In this document: positions 25,604 to 33,500 of the stretch, piece after piece
How positions within the stretch are numbered: position 1 is the stretch's first letter
Layout of the letters: the number at the start of each line of letters is the position of its first letter
Source: Microbacterium sp. AK009
GTDB taxonomy: Bacteria; Actinomycetota; Actinomycetes; Actinomycetales; Microbacteriaceae
Assembly: GCF_013410955.1 (NCBI RefSeq)
Contig: NZ_JACCCG010000003.1
Span: 248,001-312,000 of the forward strand
Direction: 5' to 3'
DNA: 64,000 nt
Made by a program: the position numbers and the translations under genes
Notes under the pieces: generated by a model
What the model saw: the letters and a program-made list of their open reading frames with translations, nothing else
Told to the model about the DNA's origin: nothing
The model's database searches: none

Positions 25604-26772
25604 CCTCGGCCGTCATCGTCGATGCGGTGCGGACGGTCGCGGGGCGAGGCAAGCCGGGGGGTGCGCTGTCGGAGGTGCATCCGGTGGATCTGGCCGCCGG
25701 GATGCTGCGGAGCCTCCTCGAGCGGAACGGGCTGCCGTCGACGCAGGTCGACGATGTCATCCTCGGGTGCGTGAGCCAGATCGGCGATCAGGCGATGAAC
25801 ATCGCCCGTCAGGCGGTGCTCGCGGCGGGGTTCGATGAGGCGGTGCCTGCGACGACGATCGACCGGCAGTGCGGATCGAGCCAGCAGGCGGCGCACTTCG
25901 CGGCGCAGGGCGTGATCGCCGGGGCGTACGACATCGTCATCGCCGGGGGAGTGGAATCGATGAGCCGTGTTCCGCTCGGCTCGTCGCGGCAGGGCGGGTC
26001 CGTGGCATCCGGTCTGCGCGCCCGGTATCCCGAGGGCCTCGTGAACCAGGGGGTTTCGGCGGAGCTGATCGCTTCGCGGTGGGGGCTGTCGCGGGAAGCG
26101 TTGGACGCCTTCGCCGCCGAGTCGCACCGGCGCGCTGCGGAGGCCTGGGCGGACGGCCGGTTCGCATCGCAGGTGATCCCGGTTGCGGGCGTCGACGTGT
26201 CGGCCGATGAGACGGTACGGGCGGGGACGACGACCGAGAAGCTCGCGGGGCTCGCCCCGGTGTTCCGCACCGACGAACTGGCGGAGCGCTTCCCGGAACT
26301 GGCGTGGCAGATCACCGCGGGCAACTCCTCGCCGCTGACCGACGCGGCCTCGGCGGTGCTCATCATGAGCGAGGAGCGGGCGCGTGCGCTCGGTCTGACG
26401 CCGCGGGCACGATTCCACTCGTTCGCGGTGGTCGGCGACGATCCCCTGATGATGCTGACCGGCCCGATTCCGGCGACGCGGCGGATTCTCGAGCGCAGCG
26501 GACTGTCGATAGACGACCTGGACGCGTACGAGGTGAACGAGGCGTTCGCGTCGGTGCCGCTGGCGTGGCTGACCGAGGTCCGCGCCGACCCGGCGAAGCT
26601 GAATCCGTGGGGTGGCGCGATCGCTCTCGGCCACGCGGTCGGCGCGTCGGGCACGCGGCTGCTGGGAACGTTGCTGGCGTATCTGGAGGCAACCGGTGGC
26701 CGGTACGGGCTGCAGACGATGTGCGAGGGCGGCGGCATGGCGAACGCGACGATCATCGAGCGGCTCGGCTGA
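25600..26772 (+). CDS. Acetyl-CoA acetyltransferase (thiolase)
   Basis: A 390-residue degradative-type thiolase. The acyl-accepting nucleophile is C91 (DRQCGSS), with H345 (GGAIALGHAVGASG) and the general acid/base C375 (MCEGGGMANA); NEAFASVP is the usual NEAF motif. It cleaves 3-ketoacyl-CoA with CoA, or condenses two acyl-CoAs. It is the last gene of the methylcitrate operon, which would supply propionyl-CoA from odd-chain or branched acyl chains. Start ATG 25600 overlaps the thioesterase stop. A large repeat palindrome follows 19 bp after the stop. Confidence 0.93.
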   Translation: MTSAVIVDAVRTVAGRGKPGGALSEVHPVDLAAGMLRSLLERNGLPSTQVDDVILGCVSQIGDQAMNIARQAVLAAGFDEAVPATTIDRQCGSSQQAAHFAAQGVIAGAYDIVIAGGVESMSRVPLGSSRQGGSVASGLRARYPEGLVNQGVSAELIASRWGLSREALDAFAAESHRRAAEAWADGRFASQVIPVAGVDVSADETVRAGTTTEKLAGLAPVFRTDELAERFPELAWQITAGNSSPLTDAASAVLIMSEERARALGLTPRARFHSFAVVGDDPLMMLTGPIPATRRILERSGLSIDDLDAYEVNEAFASVPLAWLTEVRADPAKLNPWGGAIALGHAVGASGTRLLGTLLAYLEATGGRYGLQTMCEGGGMANATIIERLG

Positions 26773-26790
26773 GCCGCGGCGCGCGCCGGC

Positions 26791-26872
26791 CGGTCGTTCA
26801 GCGAGGAGCGCAGCGACGAGACGAAACGCGGTGGGGGTGTCGTTTCGTCTCGCTCCGCTCGCTCAACGACCG
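26791..26872. repeat. GTTGAGCGAGC-family repeat, facing pair
   Basis: A forward copy at 26791-26828 (slightly expanded) faces a reverse copy at 26841-26872 across a 12-bp loop, so the pair folds into one long imperfect hairpin. The family core is GAGCGAGCGCAGCGAGACGA, preceded by GGTCGTT and followed by AACG. The hairpin is placed to act as a terminator after the thiolase gene. Other copies lie at 30.3, 37.3, 38.0 and 47.1-47.7 kb. Confidence 0.85.
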
Positions 26873-26958
26873 GGATGAGCGACTACCCGAAACGCGCCCT
26901 TCGGGTGACGCGCGCTCAGGCCAGCCCGTTCGGAGACGGAGCCTGCGAGCATGGTCGC

Positions 26959-27408
26959 GTGGGGGCATCCGAATACATCCGATCCCTTCGTGCCCGGATC
27001 GGTCACGATCTGCTCCTCCTTCCCGGGGTCACGGCCGTCATCCGAGACGGTGACCGGATGCTGCTGGCCCGGCACGCCCACTCGGGAACGTGGAGCCTCG
27101 TCGGCGGGGCGGTCGAACCCGGCGAGGAACCTCTCGAGGCCGTCATGAGGGAGGTGCGCGAAGAGCTCGACGCCGAGATCGACGTGACGGGCATTGTCGG
27201 CGTGTACGGCGGTGAGCCTCTGATGGTCACCTATCCGAACGGCGACCGCGTCGGCTACGTCACGACCGCGTACGAGTGCGTGCTGCGGACGCCGCCCACA
27301 CCGGACGGCGTCGAGCTGGTCGAGATCGGATGGTTCGCGCGACGCGACATCGCTTCCCTCGACCGTCGGGGCTGGATCGACCGGGTGATCGCCGACGTCA
27401 GGGGTTGA
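26959..27408 (+). CDS. NUDIX hydrolase
   Basis: A 149-residue NUDIX protein with a full Nudix box: GGAVEPGEE......VMREVREELD, containing the REVREEL metal site. A helical start (EYIRSLRARIGHDLLLLPGV) and YGGEPLMVTYPNGDRVGYVTTAYEC resemble a common actinobacterial family of NUDIX proteins with unknown nucleotide substrate. GTG 26959 is the likely start, where homology to the family would begin. The frame stays open up to 26875, just behind the repeat hairpin, but those residues look random. Confidence 0.85.
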   Translation: MGASEYIRSLRARIGHDLLLLPGVTAVIRDGDRMLLARHAHSGTWSLVGGAVEPGEEPLEAVMREVREELDAEIDVTGIVGVYGGEPLMVTYPNGDRVGYVTTAYECVLRTPPTPDGVELVEIGWFARRDIASLDRRGWIDRVIADVRG

Positions 27409-27778
27409 GGAGGTCGGTCTCGGCGATCAGGTCGAGGCGAGTGAGAAGAAGATCGCCCGAGCTCTCGATGGCGCCGAAGGCGTGCGCGGCGACGACCATC
27501 GCGATGAGCGACACCGCGAGAACGGCCGGCAGGGCGTAGCGACGACGGATCGTCAGGCCGACCATGACGACCGCTGTCAGGATCGCGATCGTCTGCCCCG
27601 CGACGGTCGCCGCGTGCATGCGGAACGCCGAGTCGACGGTCAGCGCACCGTAGCCGTTGAAGATCGCCGAGATCGCGAACGGGATGACGAGAATGCCGAC
27701 GACGAAGATGATTGCGCGGCTGACGGGGCGCCGCGGCGCCGCGATGGCGGCCGGCTCGACCGTCGACTGCTGCGTCAT
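27398..27778 (-). CDS. Small hypothetical membrane protein
   Basis: A 126-residue protein with about three hydrophobic segments (IIFVVGILVIPFAISAIF, IAILTAVVMVGLTI and ALPAVLAVSLIAMVVAAHAF) and a polar tail. I recognise no family. The ATG at 27778 lies 6 nt behind TAAGGT (27785-27790, minus strand), the leaderless pattern seen elsewhere in the window. Its 3' end overlaps the convergent NUDIX gene by 11 bp. Confidence 0.65.
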   Translation of the reverse strand: MTQQSTVEPAAIAAPRRPVSRAIIFVVGILVIPFAISAIFNGYGALTVDSAFRMHAATVAGQTIAILTAVVMVGLTIRRRYALPAVLAVSLIAMVVAAHAFGAIESSGDLLLTRLDLIAETDLLNP

Positions 27779-27870
27779 GGTGCGACCTTAGCCTCCGGGC
27801 CTCCGTGGGGCCAGGCTCGGGTCCTGGCGGTGGACGGCGAAGCCGTCGCCCGGCGGATCGTGCGAGCCGC

Positions 27871-28049
27871 CTGCATAACTCCTCTTCACCGCGCAGATCG
27901 CGCGCCGGAAGGGCGTTTCTCGGCGATCGAACGCGGAATCTGAGGAGTTGTGCCGGCGCTGTCGTCCCGAACTCCTGCAGATTGGGCGCGGAACCGGGAG
28001 ATTCGGGGCCGCGGCGATCAACGGGGCGTGAGTTGCAGGAGTTCGGGAC
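27871..28049 (+). repeat. Two-hairpin dispersed repeat, copy A
   Basis: The 373-bp gap 27779-28151 holds no gene but contains this element. Hairpin 1 pairs GCATAACTCCTC (27873-27884) with GAGGAGTTGTGC (27942-27953), one mismatch. Hairpin 2 pairs GTCCCGAACTCCTGCA (27964-27979) perfectly with TGCAGGAGTTCGGGAC (28034-28049). The loops are long (about 55 nt each). Copy B lies at 61988-62168 on the other strand; the segment joining the two hairpins matches it at about 51 of 58 positions by eye. No transposase is adjacent. Confidence 0.8.
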
Positions 28050-28151
28050 GCCGTCCGCGCTCGGGAGGCGGCTCAGTCCCGTGGCGGGGTCGATCGCGGC
28101 GTCGCGCCAGCCCCGTACGGGCGTGTCATCGACGCTTGGTAGCGTTCCCGC

Positions 28152-29150
28152 ATGCGCGACTCCGACCTCGACCGCATCGCCGTCGGCTACCGGCGGTTCG
28201 CCGACCTCGAAGCCCGCGGCACCTCGGCGATCTACGAGGCCTGGGCGCGGGCGATCGCGGTTGACCCCGAGATCCTCGCGCTCCTCGCGGAACTGCCGCG
28301 GCGAAAGCAGCAGCCGCACCTCATCTTCGCGTGCGCGCGCCTGCTCGGCGCGCCGGTCGGCCCATTCCCGCCGATCCGAGAATGGATGCTCGCCCACTGG
28401 CCGGAGCTCCGCGCGGAGGCGCTCGTGCGCGCGACGCAGACGAACGAGGCGGGGCGGTGCGCTGTGCTTCTTCCCGTGCTCTCGCGGTTGCCTGGTCCCC
28501 TCGCCCTCATCGAGGCCGGCGCGTCGGCGGGGCTCACCCTCTACCCCGACCGGTACAGCTATCGCTATGACGTCGGCGGCCACGTCCGCGCACTGGATCC
28601 CGCCGGTGGGATGAGCAGCGCCATCCTCGAATGCACGATTGATGAGGCGAGCGTTCCCGAGAGGCTCCCCGAGGTCGTCTGGCGGGCGGGGATCGACCTC
28701 AACCCGCTCGATATCACCGACCCCGCCGCCCTCACCTGGCTCGAGACGCTCATCTGGCCCGAGCACGAACACCGTCGCCGGCGCCTGGATGCCGCAGCGG
28801 CGATCGCCGCGGCCGACCCGCCTCGGCTCGAGCAGGGCGACATCCTCGATCGTGTTCCCGATCTCGTCGCCCGCGCCCCGCGCGGCGCCCGGGTGGTCGT
28901 CTATCACAGCTCGGTCGTGATGTATCTCGATGCCGAGCGCCGTGCCGCGTTCGCCGACCTCATGCGCGGCCTCGACGACGTCACCTGGGTGAGCAACGAG
29001 GGGTCGGACGTCTTCACCGAGATCACCATGAAGGCGGGGGTGGATGCCGGTGGGCGCAACATCCTCGCGGTGAACGGCGATCCGATCGCCCTCGCGGGCA
29101 CGCACGGGCAGAGCTACCAGGCGATCCCTGGCGCCCCACTCGGGGTCTGA
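28152..29150 (+). CDS. DUF2332 domain-containing protein
   Basis: A 332-residue protein of the DUF2332 family, whose function is not established. Typical features are the early 'YEAWARAIAxDPEIL' region, a central GPLALIEAGASAGLTLYPDRYSYRY stretch, and RVVVYHSSVVMYLDAERRAAF followed by WVSNEG. The glycine-rich EAGASAGL and later acidic positions resemble the start of a Rossmann or methyltransferase fold, but I cannot support a reaction. The ATG at 28152 follows TAGCGT (28140-28145) by 6 nt, so the transcript is probably leaderless. Confidence 0.85.
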   Translation: MRDSDLDRIAVGYRRFADLEARGTSAIYEAWARAIAVDPEILALLAELPRRKQQPHLIFACARLLGAPVGPFPPIREWMLAHWPELRAEALVRATQTNEAGRCAVLLPVLSRLPGPLALIEAGASAGLTLYPDRYSYRYDVGGHVRALDPAGGMSSAILECTIDEASVPERLPEVVWRAGIDLNPLDITDPAALTWLETLIWPEHEHRRRRLDAAAAIAAADPPRLEQGDILDRVPDLVARAPRGARVVVYHSSVVMYLDAERRAAFADLMRGLDDVTWVSNEGSDVFTEITMKAGVDAGGRNILAVNGDPIALAGTHGQSYQAIPGAPLGV

Positions 29151-29292
29151 CCCCGCCGCTCCTTCGGAGAATCGCGCTCACGCGGATCATCGGAGCGCGA
29201 TCATCCGCGGGGAGGCGGAAAACCGCGGGTTCGCGCGGGCGCGCGAGCGCGCAGCGGAACAAGCGTCGCGAGCGCGGCGACCACGGCGCGGC

Positions 29293-29511
29293 TCAGTCCC
29301 GCAGGTAGCCCGTGGTGGGGTCGATCTCGCCCAGGAACGCCGCAATGTGATCGCGCGCCTCCTCCTCGGCGAGCGCGGCGCCGTCGGTTCGGCCGATGGC
29401 GAAGCCGTACCCGGCGTGGGGGCCACTGAGCCATGCGAACTGATTCGCGCCGTCACGCAGGCTCCACTCGAAGGTTTCGCCTCGGACGATCAGAATACGG
29501 CCCTCACGCAC
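29293..29511 (-). CDS. Small hypothetical protein
   Basis: A 72-residue soluble protein of unknown family: REGRILIVRGETFEWSLR, then an aromatic segment FAWLSGPHAGYGFAIG and an acidic helix EEEARDHIAAFL. The GTG at 29511 overlaps the end of the Pr6Pr-type gene upstream by 8 bp, so it is probably co-translated with it. The 142 bp beyond its stop (29151-29292) contain no recognisable feature. Confidence 0.6.
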   Translation of the reverse strand: MREGRILIVRGETFEWSLRDGANQFAWLSGPHAGYGFAIGRTDGAALAEEEARDHIAAFLGEIDPTTGYLRD

Positions 29512-30208
29512 GGCGCTCCGGCGTCCGCCCGCGCACCAGCGACGGCAGGCGGTGATCGATCAGGGTGAGGATGATCGCCAGTACGATGCCGATCGCGAGC
29601 ACGACCAGCGAGTTGAGGATCGACGCCGTGAGCCCGATCTCCGTGACGTCCAGGAACGGGTACGGATACCAGCCGGTCACCGCGCCGTGGATGAAGGTGT
29701 ACACCAGCCACAGCACCGGCCAGATGAAGGCCAGGAGCGTCGTCAACCACGAGATCCGCGGCCGCGGCCCGAAGATCAGCCAACCGATGAGCGTCGCCCA
29801 CGGCGCGATGTAGTGGAACCCGATCGTCGCGACGAGGGCCCACCCCTGCGGATCGACGAGCCGGGCGAGGACGGTCTCGTAGACGAGCCCGGTGATGACG
29901 ATGCCGAGGAGCGCGTCCATCCGGAGAACCCGCCAGATCTTGCCGTCGCGGTGGACGTTCAGCATCAGGGCGATCGACGTTCCGAGCACGAACAGGTTGC
30001 TCTGGATCGTGAAGAAGCTGAACAGCCGGACCAGGCGTGTGCCGATCGGCCCGGTCGCGTTCGACCCGGAGTTGGCATCCTGGCCCCCGGTGAGGATCAA
30101 CACGATCTGGATCACCAGCGCGATCGCCACGACCACCGCGATCGCGCCGTACCAGGCCCGCGCGACCCGGACCTTCGTGCTCTGCGCCTGCTCCACCGTC
30201 ACGGCCAC
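29504..30208 (-). CDS. Pr6Pr-family (FAR-17a/AIG1-like) membrane protein
   Basis: A 234-residue protein with six transmembrane helices, matching the Pr6Pr family related to animal FAR-17a/AIG1 (androgen-induced) proteins. Typical are RLVRLFSFFTIQSNLFVLG after the first helix, HYIAPWATLIGWLIFGPR, and the YTFIHGAVTGWYPYPFLDV segment with conserved Trp, Tyr, Pro and His. Eukaryotic relatives hydrolyse fatty-acid esters of hydroxy fatty acids through conserved Thr and His; both a TIQSN Thr and an FIHG His are visible here, so such an activity is possible but unproven. Start is GTG 30208, with GGGGACGAC upstream. Confidence 0.85.
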   Translation of the reverse strand: MAVTVEQAQSTKVRVARAWYGAIAVVVAIALVIQIVLILTGGQDANSGSNATGPIGTRLVRLFSFFTIQSNLFVLGTSIALMLNVHRDGKIWRVLRMDALLGIVITGLVYETVLARLVDPQGWALVATIGFHYIAPWATLIGWLIFGPRPRISWLTTLLAFIWPVLWLVYTFIHGAVTGWYPYPFLDVTEIGLTASILNSLVVLAIGIVLAIILTLIDHRLPSLVRGRTPERRA

Positions 30209-30313
30209 GTCGTCCCCATTCCCGGAGCCATCCCCAGCCCCGGGTCAGCGTAGCGGCGCAGGCGCGCGCGAGGTGGGAGGCGGGGACGCGTCGTGCGGAG
30301 CGGCCGGTGCGGG

Positions 30314-30388
30314 CGTTTCGTCTCGCTTCGCTCACTCAACGACCGGGTGGTGGGGGGCGTCGTTTCGTTTCGCTTCGCTCGACGACCG
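30314..30388 (-). repeat. GTTGAGCGAGC-family repeats, two same-direction copies
   Basis: Two copies in reverse orientation: 30314-30345 (CGTTTCGTCTCGCTTCGCTC then ACTCAACGACCG) and a shorter, degenerate one at 30361-30388. They fill the first part of the 353-bp gap 30209-30561; the rest holds the operator sites and leader of the amylopullulanase gene. Confidence 0.8.
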
Positions 30389-30395
30389 ACCCCGC

Positions 30396-30485
30396 TGTAA
30401 GCGATTGCGGGGATGCGGCAACAAACACAGAGCTACGCGCCGAGATCCTCAACGTTAAGGGATTCTCATGATGTAAGCGCTTGCA
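30396..30485 (+). promoter_or_regulatory. Pair of LacI-family operator-like sites
   Basis: TGTAAGCGATTGCG at 30396-30409 and TGTAAGCGCTTGCA at 30472-30485 fit the LacI/GalR-family consensus with its central CG. They start 76 bp apart, compatible with DNA looping, and lie 77 bp before the start codon of the amylopullulanase gene. A MalR- or CelR-type regulator encoded elsewhere would explain induction by maltodextrins. Confidence 0.65.
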
Positions 30486-30561
30486 AACAGAGCGCTTTCC
30501 CAGGTACGGTCACCCGGAGTCCCCCATCCGCACGTCGCCGTGCCGCCCCCTCAGGAGCCCC

Positions 30562-33500
30562 GTGTCGAAGCCGACCTCCTCCCGTGTCCGCCGCGTTCTG
30601 GCTGCCGTCACCGGCGCCGCGCTCGTCCTCACCGGGAGCGTCGCCCTCACGCCTGCGGCGACAGCCGCGACTCCGCCTGACGACGCGCGCACCGTCGCGC
30701 TCGTCGGCTCGCTCCAGTCCGAGCTCGGCTGCTCCGACGACTGGCAGCCCGACTGCGCCGCCACGGAGCTGACCCTCACTGACACCGAGGGCGTGTACTC
30801 GGCCGAGTTCGAGGTGCCCGCCGGCACCTACGAGTACAAGGTCGCGCTGAACGACGCGTGGGATGAGGCGTACGGCCTCGACGGCGGCGCCGACAACATC
30901 CCGCTCACCGTCGCCGGCCCGACGACCCTGCGCTTCACCTTCGACGACACGATCGACCGGGTGGGCCTCGAAGCACTCAGCCTCCGCAGCGCCTACGAAG
31001 ACGCGGATGACGCGCTCGTCGCGCCTCCCGTGCGCCAGCCCGGCAGCGACGAGCAGTTCTACTTCGTCATGACCGACCGGTTCGCCAACGGCGACCCGTC
31101 GAACGACACCGGCGGCTTCGAAGGCGATCGCCTCGCGACCGGGTTCGACCCGACCGACAAGGGCTTCTTCCACGGCGGCGACATCGCGGGGCTCCGCTCG
31201 AAGCTCGACTACATCGAAGGCCTCGGCACCAGCGCGATCTGGCTGACCCCGAGCTTCGCCAACCGCCCGGTGCAGGGCGAGGGTGAGAACGCCAGCGCCG
31301 GCTACCACGGCTACTGGGTCACCGACTTCACCCGCATCGACCCGCACCTCGGCACGAACGAAGAGCTCGAGGCGCTCATCGCCGAGGCCCACGACCGCGG
31401 CATCAAGGTCTACTTCGACATCATCACCAACCACACCGCCGACGTCATCTCGTACGAGGAGGGCCAGTACTCCTACATCGATCAGGCGACCTCGCCGTAC
31501 CTCGATGCGGCCGGCAACGCCTTCGACCCGGCCGACTTCGCCGGCGGCGACACCTTCCCCGAGCTCGACCCCGCGACATCCTTCCCCTACACCCCGGTCA
31601 TCGCGGAGGCGGATCAGGACGTGAAGATCCCGGCGTGGCTGAACGACCCGACGCTGTACCACAACCGCGGTGACTCGACCTGGTCGGGTGAGTCGGTCAC
31701 CTACGGCGACTTCTCGGGCCTGGACGACCTCATGACCGAGCACCCCACGGTCGTGAACGGCTTCGTGCAGGTGTACCAGGACTGGATCGACCTCGGCATC
31801 GACGGCTTCCGCATCGACACCGCCAAGCACGTCAACTTCGAGTTCTGGGAGACCTGGTCGACCGAGGTGCTCGACTACGCCCACGCGCAGGGCAAGCCCG
31901 ACTTCTTCATGTTCGGCGAGGTCTACGACGCCGACCCGGTGAAACTGTCGCCGTACGTGCGTGACACCGACATGAACAGCGTTCTCGACTTCGCCTTCCA
32001 GTCGTCGGCGATCAGCTTCGCCGCGGGCAACAGCGCCAAGGGCCTGCAGAGCCTCTATGCCGGCGACGACCGCTACACGACACCCGACAGCTCGGCGACC
32101 GCGCTTCCCACCTTCCTCGGCAACCACGACATGGGCCGGGTGGGCTACTTCCTGAAGAACACGGATGACGCGCTGGCGCGCGACCTCCTCGCCCACGAGC
32201 TGATGTTCTTCGGGCGCGGCCAGCCGGTGGTCTACTACGGCGACGAGCAGGGTTTCGCCGGCGCCGACCCCGGCAACGACAAGAGCGCCCGTCAGAGCCT
32301 GTTCGCCAGCCAGGTCGCCGAGTACCAGGAGCAGGCGCTCCTCACCGGCGAGACCGCCGGCGCCGTCGATCGCTTCGCCACCGACGGCCCCGTGTACACC
32401 CACATCGCCGCGCTGTCGCAGCTGCGCGCGGAGCACCCCGCGCTCGCCACCGGCGCTCAGATCGAGCGCTACGCCGACAACGGCGCCGGTGTCTACGCCT
32501 TCTCGCGCGTCGACCGCGGCGACAAGACCGAGTACCTCGTGGCGCTGAACAACACCGCGGCCGACAAGACCGTCGAGCTCGCGACCCTGACCGCCGGCGC
32601 GACGTTCGCGCCGATCTACGGCACTGACCAGGGTCTGGAGACGGATGCCGCTGCCGCGACGTCGGTCACCGTGCCGGCGCTCTCGGCTGTGGTCTACCGG
32701 GCCGATGCGACCGTCACCGCGCCCGAGGCCGCGCAGGAGATCTCGGTGTCGGCCCCGGCGCCGGGTGCGGCGCTGTCGGGTCAGGTGGCCATCGGAGCGG
32801 ATGTCGCCGACGCGACCTGGCAGGAGACGAGCTTCGCCTGGCGCGTGGTGGGCTCGGACGAATGGACGGCGCTCGGCACGGCCGAGGACACCGACCCCCG
32901 CGTCTTCCACGACATCCGCGGCCTCGACAACGGCACGCTGCTGGAGTACCGCGCGGTCAGCGTCGATGCGGCAGGACAGCGGTCGGCGGCCTCGACCTAC
33001 GCCTCGGTCGGCAACGCCGTGACGCTCGAGGTTCCCGAGGTGCCGGAGTCGCCGATCGACATGGTGACCGTTCCCGGGAGCCTCAACTCCGAGATGGGCT
33101 GCGCCGGCGACTGGGCGCCCGGCTGCGAGGCCGCCAAGCTGACCCTCGGCGCCGACGGCATCTGGACCGGCACGTTCGACATCCCCGCAGGTGACTACGA
33201 GTACAAGGCAGCCATCAACGGGTCGTGGGATGTCAACTACGGCGCGAACGGCGTCCTCGACGGACCCAACATCGCCATCACCCACGCGGGCGGCCCGATC
33301 ACGTTCTACTTCGACCCGCGCTCGAACATCGTGCAGTCCACCGCCGAGGGCCCCATCGTGACCGTCCCCGGCTCGATGCAGGAAGAGCTCGGCTGCGCCG
33401 GCGACTGGGCGCCGGATTGCCTCGCGACCCTCATGGCCGACGGCGACCGCGACGGCGTGTACGAATTCACCACCGATCAGATCCCCGCCGGAGCCTACGA

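Noticed and set aside
26791..26872. Insertion sequence ends
   Set aside because: The inverted copies are only 12 bp apart, with no transposase frame or target duplication; a REP-type palindrome explains them better.
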